Source: Bacteriovoracaceae bacterium | Lineage (GTDB): Bacteria; Bdellovibrionota; Bacteriovoracia; Bacteriovoracales; Bacteriovoracaceae | DNA length: 64,000 nucleotides | Reading direction: 5' to 3' | Assembly (NCBI GenBank): GCA_947441615.1 | Contig: CANEUH010000011.1 | Location: 46,317-110,316 of the forward strand | Shown here: piece by piece, positions 54,542 through 63,124 of the stretch | Position numbering within the stretch: position 1 is the first letter of the stretch | Layout of the letters: each line of letters begins with the position of its first letter | Translations under genes and position numbers: made by a program | The notes under the pieces: generated by a model | What the model was told of the DNA's origin: nothing | Seen by the model: only the letters and a program-made list of their open reading frames with translations | The model's database searches: none

Positions 54542-56191
54542 ATGAAATTAATCATTAAAAACGCTGCTGGATTTTCAATGGTTCAAGGACTCATTGTCGC
54601 TGGTATCGTTGCGGGCTCAAGCTTAGTCACAACACGTCTCATGAATGATCAAAAAAAGGCGCAAAAAACAGCTGAAGTAAAAGATAAACTTGAAGAGTTT
54701 CACCAAACGATCTACTCAACACTTCAACATAAGCAAAATTGCAAACAAACAATTCTCGCCAATGGGTATCAGGCGGAAATTGTCACTAACAATGCTTTGG
54801 ATCTAAGTATGATTCAATCTTACGACGATTCAGGAACTGCTAGAACGGTTGCCACTGTTGGTGAAAAATACATGAATGATACTATCATCATTAATTCAAT
54901 GGTTTTATTACCACCCCCCCTCAACAGTGGGACAAGAGTTTTCAAGGTTAATTACAGCAAAATTTCAAATAACAACAAACAGACAGGAAAAAGAATTTAC
55001 GGTGGTAACAACATTGATAGAACATTTACTGTCAGGATTCAAAAGAACCGATCAGATAACTCATTTTCCTCCTGCTACTCCATAACTGCTGCCGAAACTG
55101 CACTATTTGGAGTCGCCTCTTCTGAGGTCGGCAATGACATTAATGCCCCTGTTAAGGCCAGCAATGACATTACTAAAGAGATGTGTAATGAGATGGTAAC
55201 AGGAGCAGGACAAAGTATTTTTACGTGGGATGAAAACAGAAGTCTTTGTGTACCCAATGCTCAATGCCCCTTCGGACAAATCTACACAGGGATCGACCAA
55301 GACGGTACGGTAAAATGCAAAGACATCAGAGACTGGATGGATTTTACCGAAGTTCTGGATCAATCAATGCCCCCCGTTTGCCCGATTAACTCTAGTGTAA
55401 GATTTGTTATCGATGAAGCGATAAAGAAAGTTAGAATTTCCTGCGGTGTTTGTACAAGCTCGTGTGACTGTCCCAATTCTACTGACGTGTGCGAAGGTAA
55501 TATATGTGTCAATCGCTCCGTTGGTTGCATAGATGGAACCTTTGCGAGAGGGGATGCAGCTTGCATGTATTTATGCACTGGTGGGTACTGGTCCTGCCCA
55601 GCCTCTCAAGTTGCTTGTTCATCATCTACCGGAGCCACAACTGGCGGCGGAGGCACAACTGGCGGCGGAGGCACAACTGGCGGCGGAGCCACAACTGGCG
55701 GCGGAGGCGGCTGCTTTATTGCGGGTACAGAGATCACACTTTTTGATGGAACGAAGAAAAATATCGAGGACATTGGTTTAGGTGAATCTTTAATTGATCT
55801 TAAGGGGTCTAAAGTTAAAGTCCAAAAACTCATCTCTTATGACTATGAGGGACCTATTTACAGCATTAATGGTGGACCTTACTTTTTCACTCCGAACCAC
55901 CCTTTTTTGACAACGAGTGGTTGGAAGTCACTTGATCCAAAGAAGTCGATGGAAGAAGCTCCAGATCTTCAGGTGTCTCACTTGATGTTGGGTGATATTT
56001 TACTTAAAAAAGATGGTGTCGAGGTTGTTTTGAGTCTTGATTCGATGAATATCAAAGACAAGGTTTATAACTTTACCCTTGATGGGACTCACGAATATAT
56101 CGCCAATGACTATGCTGTTCATAATAAGATGCAAGTCGTTGACCCCAACACTGGCGCTGCAGTTTTTGATCCACTTTTGCCGTCCATTTAA
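54542..56191 (+). CDS. prepilin-like protein fused to a C-terminal intein-like Hint (BIL) domain
   Basis: The N-terminus AAGFSMVQGLIVAGIVAG is a prepilin signal helix, but position +5 after the Gly is Gln, not Glu. Residues to about 310 match the two adjacent prepilin-like proteins, including CPFGQI, VKCKDI and ISCGVC. A Cys-rich stretch (about 310-360) and a TTGGGG linker (about 366-390) follow. The Hint domain begins at C391 (CFIAGTEI), has T450-x-x-H453 in TPNHPF, and ends VHN at 526-528 followed by Lys and a 21-residue tail. No C+1 nucleophile, so cleavage or alternative ligation is expected rather than classical splicing. Confidence 0.85.
   Translation: MKLIIKNAAGFSMVQGLIVAGIVAGSSLVTTRLMNDQKKAQKTAEVKDKLEEFHQTIYSTLQHKQNCKQTILANGYQAEIVTNNALDLSMIQSYDDSGTARTVATVGEKYMNDTIIINSMVLLPPPLNSGTRVFKVNYSKISNNNKQTGKRIYGGNNIDRTFTVRIQKNRSDNSFSSCYSITAAETALFGVASSEVGNDINAPVKASNDITKEMCNEMVTGAGQSIFTWDENRSLCVPNAQCPFGQIYTGIDQDGTVKCKDIRDWMDFTEVLDQSMPPVCPINSSVRFVIDEAIKKVRISCGVCTSSCDCPNSTDVCEGNICVNRSVGCIDGTFARGDAACMYLCTGGYWSCPASQVACSSSTGATTGGGGTTGGGGTTGGGATTGGGGGCFIAGTEITLFDGTKKNIEDIGLGESLIDLKGSKVKVQKLISYDYEGPIYSINGGPYFFTPNHPFLTTSGWKSLDPKKSMEEAPDLQVSHLMLGDILLKKDGVEVVLSLDSMNIKDKVYNFTLDGTHEYIANDYAVHNKMQVVDPNTGAAVFDPLLPSI
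55637..55708 (+). repeat. four 18-bp tandem repeats encoding a Thr-Thr-Gly linker
   Basis: Units beginning ACAACTGGCGGCGGAG recur at 55637, 55655, 55673 and 55691, encoding TTGGGG/A. The DNA is GC-rich within an AT-rich gene. The copies are nearly identical, so copy number could vary by slippage. The linker sits just before the Hint domain cysteine. Confidence 0.9.
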
Positions 56192-56515
56192 TAAGAGAAG
56201 TGCTCATAAAATGGCCATGACTTTTGGCAGGTCTTATCGTTAATATCAACATTTTTGTTGAACTTAATCTTCATCTAGAAATGAGTGGTAAACTTTGAAG
56301 GCGCCAGATACCTCACAAAGATGAAGTGCCTAGGGACAGTGAAGAAATACTACCTGTAATGCGTCGCACAACTAGAACTTTAACTAATCGCTTAAAATAA
56401 TTGAGTCAAATCTCTTGCGGGACAAAAAGAGTTTCGCTAAATTTAAAGGCAATCAATCAAGAATTAAGAATCATCTGATAATTGTCATTTGGATGAATCA
56501 AAAAAGGAGAATTCT
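56192..56515. other. intergenic region, nothing recognised
   Basis: A 324-bp gap between the Hint-bearing gene and the repeat lipoprotein gene. I see no convincing ORF, RNA gene or terminator. It should contain the lipoprotein promoter (for example a GATAAT near 56475), but no -35 box could be placed with confidence. Confidence 0.5.
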
Positions 56516-56725
56516 ATGTCTAAGTATTTATTAATCGCTGCTGCTCTAGTTGTTCTAGCTGTTGCTTGTAACAAGAAAGAAGAAACAGCTGCTCCTGCAG
56601 AAGGAACAACTGTTGAACAAACTGCTCCAGAAGCTGCTCCAGTAGAAGCTGCTCCAGTAGAAGCTGCTCCAGCAGAAGCTGCTCCAGCAGAAGCAGCTCC
56701 AGCTGACGCTCCAGCTGCTCAATAA
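56516..56725 (+). CDS. small Ala/Pro/Glu-repeat lipoprotein
   Basis: The ATG at 56516 follows AAGGAG by seven bases and opens with a lipoprotein signal (LVVLAVAC), so it is preferred over an upstream in-frame ATG at 56489. After the lipid-attachment Cys comes KKEETAAP and then five tandem AAP-V/A-E/D units. The mature part is only about 50 residues and has no folded domain. A strong terminator follows. Codon use is very uniform, suggesting high expression; that is an inference. Possibly an envelope spacer. Confidence 0.85.
   Translation: MSKYLLIAAALVVLAVACNKKEETAAPAEGTTVEQTAPEAAPVEAAPVEAAPAEAAPAEAAPADAPAAQ
56633..56707 (+). repeat. five 15-bp tandem repeats inside the lipoprotein gene
   Basis: GCTGCTCCAGTAGAA occurs twice, then GCTGCTCCAGCAGAA twice, then a diverged copy GCAGCTCCAGCTGAC. 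Each encodes Ala-Ala-Pro-Val/Ala-Glu/Asp. Confidence 0.92.
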
Positions 56726-56743
56726 TCTTAATTAGATTTTAAG

Positions 56744-56776
56744 CAAAAAGAGGCCCACTTAGGTGGGCCTTTTTTA
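56744..56776 (+). terminator. rho-independent terminator of the repeat lipoprotein gene
   Basis: AGGCCCAC (56751-56758) pairs with GTGGGCCT (56763-56770) over a four-base loop, followed by TTTTTATT. The preceding AAAAAG extends the stem. Confidence 0.95.
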
Positions 56777-57145
56777 TTCCTATAGATCTTCATTCGTAAT
56801 GAGTCGTGCAAATGAAGTAGACCTATACATCACGTACTTATTTTTTACGAAAGCCTTTCCAATAACTGCGGATGTCATCGAACGATCACAAAGTCACATG
56901 ATGGTGAAATTGACTTCTAACTCAAAGTAACGACATAAAAAGAATGTCCTTGAAACATCCCAAAGAGATATAGGACAAGAATGAGAATATAAAAATCACG
57001 CAGAAGGGTAAACCCTTTATAAGAAACATGGCCATGTGCTTTGATTCACACTTAAGAGATAAATCCAATACGATAAAATTTAGTCAAACCCTATAATATT
57101 TTTAAGATTCGTATTTATTAAGGGAATTTCAGATAAAATGCCCAC
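56777..57145. other. intergenic region, nothing recognised
   Basis: About 370 bp between the lipoprotein terminator and the DUF2141 gene. The longest short frame, from an ATG at 56797, has no ribosome-binding site and no recognisable sequence. No RNA gene or repeat seen. Confidence 0.5.
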
Positions 57146-57562
57146 ATGAAATACGCATTAATTCTCTTATTTTGTACCCCTCTCATTCTTTTTGCCGAAA
57201 CGGTTAAATTGACGATTGAGCATAACCCTTCAAAAACAGGGAACATTTTAATTGCCGTCTTCAATGATCCCGGGGAGTTTCCCGACAAAAAATCAATATT
57301 AAGAAAAATAATCTCTAGTGAACTGGGTGGTAGCACAACCATGAACTTAGACCTCCCTCAGGGTGACTATGCAATGTCTGTTTTTTTGGATGAAAACGGT
57401 AATAACAAACTGGATACCAACTTACTAGGGATACCAAAGGAGCTCTTTGGTTTTTCAAATAACCCCAGAATCCTAACTGGCCCACCGTCATTTCAGGTAA
57501 GTGAAATCACCATTGATGGCAGTCAACAATCATTTAAGATCAAACTTATTAAGCTTATATAA
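57146..57562 (+). CDS. DUF2141-domain secreted protein
   Basis: A signal peptide of about 17 residues (LILFA) precedes a single DUF2141 domain. Marks are the N-terminal strand VKLTIEHNPSKTGNILIAVF and the characteristic LPQGDYAMSVFLDENGNNKLDTNLLGIPKE(L)FGFSNN block. This family is a small beta-sandwich of unknown function in the periplasm. The acidic DENGNNKLD stretch could bind calcium, an inference. The next gene starts three bases after its stop, so both are probably co-transcribed. Confidence 0.88.
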   Translation: MKYALILLFCTPLILFAETVKLTIEHNPSKTGNILIAVFNDPGEFPDKKSILRKIISSELGGSTTMNLDLPQGDYAMSVFLDENGNNKLDTNLLGIPKELFGFSNNPRILTGPPSFQVSEITIDGSQQSFKIKLIKLI

Positions 57563-57565
57563 CAA

Positions 57566-58342
57566 ATGAAAAAGTTTTTTTTCATCTTTCATTTTGTGAT
57601 TTCTAGTTCATCATTTGCTAACTGCGGTGGACCTCAAGACCTTTTGGTTATTGGAGATTCCCAAACAGGAGCGACGTGGTCACGAAGTTATTTTGGTAAT
57701 TTCCTCCAACAATGCTTGAATGGGAAATTTGTTATTTTCGGTAAAGGCGGAAGTAATCCGAGGACTTGGTATACCGGTGGACTTGAAAACGTCGAAATAG
57801 TAAAAAGAGACCCCGTCAATCCTCACATCAATTTAGGGCCTGGTCCTACTCTACCTCTTTGTCAGAAAAGACTCTCCGAAATGATCGAGGGATATAACCC
57901 AAAAAAGATTCTTTTCTTTTTTGGTGATAACATGATTGCATCTTCTGATGAGGAAATAAAAAAAGAGATGTTGAGTTTATTAGAAATTATTTCTAAAAAG
58001 AACATTTATCGTGAAAACTGCTTTTTTTTAACTCCAAGTTTTGAGATGGAAGTTAAAACTAAAAGAAATGTCACCAGAAAAAATCTCCCAAACACTGAAC
58101 GCATTCGTAATATTATTTCAAATACCATACTTAACAAATGTCAGCACATCGATGGCCTTGAGGTAATGAAAAACTCTCCATATTTTGATGGAAAAGAACT
58201 CCTTAGAAGAGTTTTGATTCAAGGGAAAGCGGGATGTGGTGGTGCTGCTGAAAATGATAACATTCACCTTTGTGGTGAATCGGCGAAAGATCTTGCCGAG
58301 AAGGTTTGCACCATTTTAAATGAATCAATGGAAGAAAATTAG
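57566..58342 (+). CDS. secreted SGNH/GDSL-like hydrolase
   Basis: A signal peptide of about 18 residues is followed by SGNH-type blocks. Block I is VIGDSQT with the nucleophile Ser. Block II is GKGGSNPRTW. Block III is FFFGDN. Block V is DNIHLCG with the Asp-x-x-His pair. The 258-residue size fits. Likely an exported esterase or O-acetyl-polysaccharide/peptidoglycan deacetylase. The substrate is not deducible. It is co-oriented with DUF2141, three bases downstream. Confidence 0.82.
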   Translation: MKKFFFIFHFVISSSSFANCGGPQDLLVIGDSQTGATWSRSYFGNFLQQCLNGKFVIFGKGGSNPRTWYTGGLENVEIVKRDPVNPHINLGPGPTLPLCQKRLSEMIEGYNPKKILFFFGDNMIASSDEEIKKEMLSLLEIISKKNIYRENCFFLTPSFEMEVKTKRNVTRKNLPNTERIRNIISNTILNKCQHIDGLEVMKNSPYFDGKELLRRVLIQGKAGCGGAAENDNIHLCGESAKDLAEKVCTILNESMEEN

Positions 58343-58348
58343 ATAAGA

Positions 58349-59494
58349 CTAAGGACATTTATTTTCTTTTTTGCATTTCTCTTTTAAGGAAGATGCTTGA
58401 GCATTTGCATCCGAATTTTCATTATGAGCAACTGTTATACTTCCAATCTCACCCCAATCAGAATAGATGAGACCCTTTTCTGGATCAATCGTCATTGAAT
58501 CAGTACAGTCTGATGCATTTAATTCTGAATTATTATTATCCCTTAAACAAAGCTTAACACTACCATCTTGAAGCTCCTCGTAGTGAGAGACGAGAACAGC
58601 ATGCGTGAAGAATTTTGAATCCCGTGAAGTAAACACAATAGTGGGCTGCATATTCATATCAATCCTTTCTCTGATATCTGAAAATGCCTTACGGTATTTT
58701 TCATTTGAAAGTTTTGCTGAACCTAATCCACTCGATAGGGCCTGCCAGCTCATCGCATTGTCGGCCCAACTTTTTGCGACTTTATCTCCGATGTATGACT
58801 GAAAAGCAGGGTGCTCAGACAAAGACATGAGATCTGGAAAACCCGGGATATCAACAGCTTCATTTTTTGAAACTTTATCAATAAGTACTTTATAAAACTC
58901 AATCGCCTTATTTTGCTCATTAAGATTACTTGAATTAAGATTAAAGGGAGGTTTATTTTTTGGTTTAAAAAATGCCAAACGATTAAACTGTGAAGTCATC
59001 CGAGCATGACCCCAGCAGTATCCTTGAGTCTGTTGGTGCTTAGATGGTATTGAATCGTTTCGAAATGCGAGACCATTCTTTTCTTGAGAAAGATTTTTAC
59101 TGGTCATCTCAGCTGGATGCTTAAATATAGCAAAACCTTCGGGACATAAGATATTACAGGAACATATTTCTGCAGGGCAATTCCCCCAGGAAACGCACTT
59201 GCAAGCGGATTGCCTAATATTTTTTTTGAGACCTAGCAGTTGATCAACCTCATTCATAGGAAGTGGTTTATTATTTTGATCGAGGCAAAACTGTTTAAGG
59301 CCCTCTTCCTCAGATTCTTCACTTTGTTTTTTTGTCGCTTCCTTGTTCTTTTTATATTCTTTATCTGAAAAAATATTTCCAACTGCAGTAATGGGAGATA
59401 ATGCTACATTTTTTATAGCAGAAGTTACTCCAAGACCTGTTTGTTCACAGGAAGTCAGAACAAAAAGTGGAATAATGAAAAAAATAAATTTCAT
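58349..59494 (-). CDS. lipoprotein with papain-like Cys-His-Asn protease signature
   Basis: A lipoprotein signal (FVLTSC) is followed by a charged linker and a Cys-rich insert (about residues 95-120). C160 in QGYCWGHARM resembles the papain active-site start (Gln before Cys-Trp). H298 lies in FFTHAVLVSHYEE and an Asn in CLRDNNNSE near residue 320, in the right order. I infer a papain-fold cysteine protease or transpeptidase at the outer membrane. Not matched to a named family. It overlaps the upstream gene by one base in the same operon. Confidence 0.72.
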   Translation of the reverse strand: MKFIFFIIPLFVLTSCEQTGLGVTSAIKNVALSPITAVGNIFSDKEYKKNKEATKKQSEESEEEGLKQFCLDQNNKPLPMNEVDQLLGLKKNIRQSACKCVSWGNCPAEICSCNILCPEGFAIFKHPAEMTSKNLSQEKNGLAFRNDSIPSKHQQTQGYCWGHARMTSQFNRLAFFKPKNKPPFNLNSSNLNEQNKAIEFYKVLIDKVSKNEAVDIPGFPDLMSLSEHPAFQSYIGDKVAKSWADNAMSWQALSSGLGSAKLSNEKYRKAFSDIRERIDMNMQPTIVFTSRDSKFFTHAVLVSHYEELQDGSVKLCLRDNNNSELNASDCTDSMTIDPEKGLIYSDWGEIGSITVAHNENSDANAQASSLKEKCKKENKCP

Positions 59495-60288
59495 TAAATT
59501 TTCTCCAAAACTTTTATCCAGCTTTTATGAGGAGTCTTTTCCAACTCCATTTGATCACTAATCGTTTTAATACTTTCAGTTGATTTTTTACCCGTCTTCC
59601 AATCCCTAAGATAGCGGCAAACTCGCATGGTCCAAGTCATGGAGGTGGGATATTTATCAAGCGTTTTCTCGCACCATAGTGGAGGAGATTTTTTACCAAG
59701 AACAGAGATATTCAAGATATCTTGTCGTACTTTTACATTGATATTGGCATTTTCAATTTTTCTTGGCCCCAAAATACTGAGAGCTTCTTCAGTCTTACCT
59801 TCACTGATTAGTTCATCAACTCTAGCGTCGGTTGCCCAAGTTGAAAAAGATGGATGCCCAACAATTGGGGTTTCTCCCTTAGAATATCCATCAATCATTT
59901 TTATCCAGGTATCCATTTCTTGAGTTAGTTTCCCTGGATTTTTTTGAAACCATTCCCGAGATCGTGCAATAGATTTTTTTAATTCAGATTTATCTTCGAG
60001 GTTGAGAGAGATTAATTGAATGACAGCTTCCGTTTTATCTTGAGTACCTTCGACTTCATAGGCCTTTAGGTAATACTTTTTTGATTTATCCTTGAGCCCG
60101 TATGCTGAAAGCTCCCTTCCAGCGATCATAAACAGCATGAACTCTTTATCTTTTGAAATAGGGCCAAGTTCTTTTAATTCACCTAATACTTTTTTTTCCC
60201 AAAACTCATATTCTTTAGGATCCTTCCAGGAGGCAAAGGAAGGGTGACAATAGAGACTTGAAAATAATAGAAATATCAGTATTTTCAC
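59494..60288 (-). CDS. secreted helical-repeat (TPR-like) protein, unknown
   Basis: A signal peptide of about 19 residues ends in SFAS. The remainder, about 245 residues, is mostly alpha-helical with paired helices such as FMLFMIAGRELSAYGL and KYYLKAYEVEGTQDKTEAV, suggesting TPR-like repeats. No catalytic motif. Its stop codon overlaps the start of the papain-like lipoprotein gene by one base, so it probably partners or helps export that protein. Confidence 0.62.
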   Translation of the reverse strand: MKILIFLLFSSLYCHPSFASWKDPKEYEFWEKKVLGELKELGPISKDKEFMLFMIAGRELSAYGLKDKSKKYYLKAYEVEGTQDKTEAVIQLISLNLEDKSELKKSIARSREWFQKNPGKLTQEMDTWIKMIDGYSKGETPIVGHPSFSTWATDARVDELISEGKTEEALSILGPRKIENANINVKVRQDILNISVLGKKSPPLWCEKTLDKYPTSMTWTMRVCRYLRDWKTGKKSTESIKTISDQMELEKTPHKSWIKVLEKI

Positions 60289-60375
60289 TGATATCTTTTC
60301 GGCATAAGACTAAAGCTCATTAAGAATTTAAGAGGTTAGTCCTAACTTATTGTAAAATCAGGTAGATAAGATCAA

Positions 60376-62013
60376 TTAATTAAGCACGTATTCAATTTCG
60401 GGCCTCTGATGAATAAAGGTCGCGGATAATGAAATACCGGTCGTCCAAGAAGCTGCACCTTCGTAGGTCCTATCAAGATCCCTATCCCATTTAACAACAA
60501 AGAGGCTTGCCTGATAATAAACGCTTCGAAAAACCTTACCCAAAGAGATTTTGCCACCAACGACACTCTCTTGGGTACCATTCACCATAAAAGAATATTC
60601 CCCAAAGAGCCCAATACTTAAAATTGGGTAGTTTTCGTAAGAGCCAGATATATTGAGATCAATGGAAGAGCGAACAGTAAAGCTATTTCGTTCACTCAAA
60701 CCGATTGTTGGATTAAGTAAAGCTTCCCCACCGATGATGAGATCAACATGCTTTGTATCGATGAGAGAATATTTTCCACCTATTCCAATAAGACCCTGAA
60801 CAAAAAGATTTGTATGGTCCCTATCTAAGTATTCCCTGTCGGATGTTTTTGGATTTAACGTATGAAAAGCTGCTTGTATAAAACTATGAATACCTGCACT
60901 CTGAGTTCTGTGGCCAACTGAAACGCCAAGAAGAATCCATTTTTTCCCTGATTCATCTAAAAACTGTCTCGAAACTAATCTTATTGATGAATCCTCTTCG
61001 ATTTCTTGCGAAGTTAAATGTCCTTGCCTTGATACTTTTCTTGAAAAAAGAAAATTTTCTAACTCTAAAGACAAAATGCCATTAGTTCCTCTGGACTCGT
61101 ATGCTAAGTTTAAACCCGAAGTACGTCCTTGATCATCTGTTCTTGGGTAGCCCAAAAGTAAAGGCGCAATACCAGAAGTTAAGTCCCAATCATTAATATG
61201 TCTAAACTCCACTTTATTACTAATGATTTCCCCAAGAAATAAGAATCGGCGCGGACGATTATCCTGAGGTATTTCTTGATTGACTTCATTCTCTAAGTTT
61301 AGTGGACCTCTAGAAAAATAATCTATTGCATCTGCATTTTTTAAAACAGTGTCCGAATCAACAGCAAAACTGACAAAGTGAGAGCGCTTGAATCTTTTAG
61401 AATGAGATTTAAAAATTTCATGAGTCCCCTCAAAGTCACAGTTTCCCAAACTACATAAGTAGCGAAGGGCTTCACTCTCTCTATACCGCTCAATGATTTT
61501 GAACTTGATTTTGTTTTTAAAATTTTGCCACAATTCAATATTTGAAAGTTGATCTGAATTTATTCGTGATTTCCTTAACTGCGACAATAATTCAATCTTG
61601 GCATCTAAATCAGACATATTGTCTTTTTTTAGAGTATTCGTAATTTTTGAAATTTGTAGAGTAACCAGTTTATCCAATTTATCTTTGGTTAAAGAAAAAA
61701 ACTGTCTCTTTTTATTAAGAATTGCATTTTTTTGAAGGACCCTCGTTAAGGTCATCTTTTCTGAGATAGGGAGAAAAATATGATTAATAAGCTTATCTTT
61801 TTCAACCCTATATTCACTCCCCTCATCAATTGCTTTTGCTTTTAAAATAGCTTCAATTCCAGGAGTAATGACAAAAGATTCAATGTAATTTACAACATCC
61901 ATGGCCAAGAGTCTTTCACCGTCCACATTAGAAACAACCTTGTACCTATCAAATGAAAAAGCGGAAAAAGTACAGGAAAGAAGTGAAAATAAAAGAAACG
62001 TCTTAAAAGACAT
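60376..62013 (-). CDS. secreted protein with helical N-domain and barrel-like C-domain, unknown
   Basis: No family recognised. A signal peptide of about 20 residues (AFSF) is followed by a charged helical region (about 25-190). From about residue 250 alternating strands with aromatic ends suggest an outer-membrane barrel, for example SLIDTKHVDLIIGGEALL and SIGLFGEYSFMV. The protein ends YVLN rather than with the classical aromatic residue. It lies 87 bp upstream of the TPR-like/papain-like pair in the same orientation. Confidence 0.55.
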   Translation of the reverse strand: MSFKTFLLFSLLSCTFSAFSFDRYKVVSNVDGERLLAMDVVNYIESFVITPGIEAILKAKAIDEGSEYRVEKDKLINHIFLPISEKMTLTRVLQKNAILNKKRQFFSLTKDKLDKLVTLQISKITNTLKKDNMSDLDAKIELLSQLRKSRINSDQLSNIELWQNFKNKIKFKIIERYRESEALRYLCSLGNCDFEGTHEIFKSHSKRFKRSHFVSFAVDSDTVLKNADAIDYFSRGPLNLENEVNQEIPQDNRPRRFLFLGEIISNKVEFRHINDWDLTSGIAPLLLGYPRTDDQGRTSGLNLAYESRGTNGILSLELENFLFSRKVSRQGHLTSQEIEEDSSIRLVSRQFLDESGKKWILLGVSVGHRTQSAGIHSFIQAAFHTLNPKTSDREYLDRDHTNLFVQGLIGIGGKYSLIDTKHVDLIIGGEALLNPTIGLSERNSFTVRSSIDLNISGSYENYPILSIGLFGEYSFMVNGTQESVVGGKISLGKVFRSVYYQASLFVVKWDRDLDRTYEGAASWTTGISLSATFIHQRPEIEYVLN

Positions 62014-62140
62014 ATAACCTCAAATAAAAAATTTAAGTGAAACTAGCATGAAAACGCACTCCACTATAGAAGTTTTGAAATATTTTCAGTACTTTGTAAG
62101 CGATCTTTTAAAGAACCTCTAAACCAATTAATCTTAAAGT

Positions 62141-63124
62141 ATGAAAAGCCTATTCATTTCATTCCTTTTAATCTTTATTTCAGAAACAACCCATGCCCAA
62201 AAATGGGCCATTAATGAAGACCATTCAGAGGTCTTTTTCTCGGTTCCTTATCTTAAAATCTCAGAGGTTACAGGCAGATTTCAACGCTTTAATGGGGAAC
62301 TTACACTGAACGACAATAACCGCCCCATCCATTTAATTTTATCAATCGATGTCGACTCAATTGAAACCGGAAATAAGATGCGAGATGGTCATTTAAAGGG
62401 AAATGATTTCCTCCAAAAAGCGCGATACCCAAAAATCACTTTCAGCTCCAGCTCAATTATTCAGACAAAAGATCAATCTTTCGTCGCTAACGGGATGTTA
62501 ACAATCAGAGACGTCTCTAGACCTTATAAGGTTGAATTCAGCTTAAGCTCTCCAGTAAAAGATACATGGAATTACATAAGTCGCTTTGTAAAATTCAAAA
62601 CTTCTATCCGAAGAAGTGATTTTAAAATCAAATGGAATAAAACTCTTTCTGATAGCAAATACCTTGTTGGGGACCTTATTCAGGTTTGGGGAACTTTTCA
62701 AGTCCAGCCCTTAAACTTTAAAACACCTGATAATAAGCACATGATCCCAGACACTAATTACATGAGAGAAAGGGAGAGAGTCGCTCGCGGGGAAATGAAG
62801 GAGGAAGATAAAGTTCTCACAACCCTTATTCCTGAAAAGAGTAAAAGTCTAAACGTTAAAAATAATTCTCAAAAAGGCCAGGCCCCAACAACACAAGAAA
62901 ATAAAGGTAAAACGTTTCTATGGTGGACTGCATTTTTTATTTTGGGATTCATGGGTTTTATTTCTGTTATAAGTATTTCAGTCTACTCAAAAGGATTTAT
63001 TTCAGAAATTTTTAAAGAAGGTCAAAAAGAAAATACATTCATTGACTATTTATCAGATGCATTTCTTATTGCCTGGGTTCTCATTTACTCTACTGCACTT
63101 TGGATTATTGGTTGGGGAAAATAA
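62141..63124 (+). CDS. YceI-domain protein with C-terminal membrane helices
   Basis: A signal peptide (about 19 residues) is followed by a YceI domain (about 20-190): WAINEDHSEVFFSVPYLKISEVTGRF at its start, then MRDGHLKGNDFLQKARYPKITF. YceI proteins are lipocalin-like periplasmic beta-barrels that bind isoprenoid or amphiphilic molecules. Typical members are near 190 residues; this one has 327. The extra part has a polar linker and two hydrophobic helices (about 259-283 and 302-325), so the domain is anchored in the inner membrane. Confidence 0.88.
   Translation: MKSLFISFLLIFISETTHAQKWAINEDHSEVFFSVPYLKISEVTGRFQRFNGELTLNDNNRPIHLILSIDVDSIETGNKMRDGHLKGNDFLQKARYPKITFSSSSIIQTKDQSFVANGMLTIRDVSRPYKVEFSLSSPVKDTWNYISRFVKFKTSIRRSDFKIKWNKTLSDSKYLVGDLIQVWGTFQVQPLNFKTPDNKHMIPDTNYMRERERVARGEMKEEDKVLTTLIPEKSKSLNVKNNSQKGQAPTTQENKGKTFLWWTAFFILGFMGFISVISISVYSKGFISEIFKEGQKENTFIDYLSDAFLIAWVLIYSTALWIIGWGK

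Noticed and set aside
55504..55746. Alternative-frame reading of the Gly-linker repeats
   Set aside because: The repetitive AEAQLA-type products are frame shadows of the tandem DNA repeat.
56797..56928. 43-codon open frame after the lipoprotein terminator
   Set aside because: No ribosome-binding site, no signal peptide and no recognisable motif.
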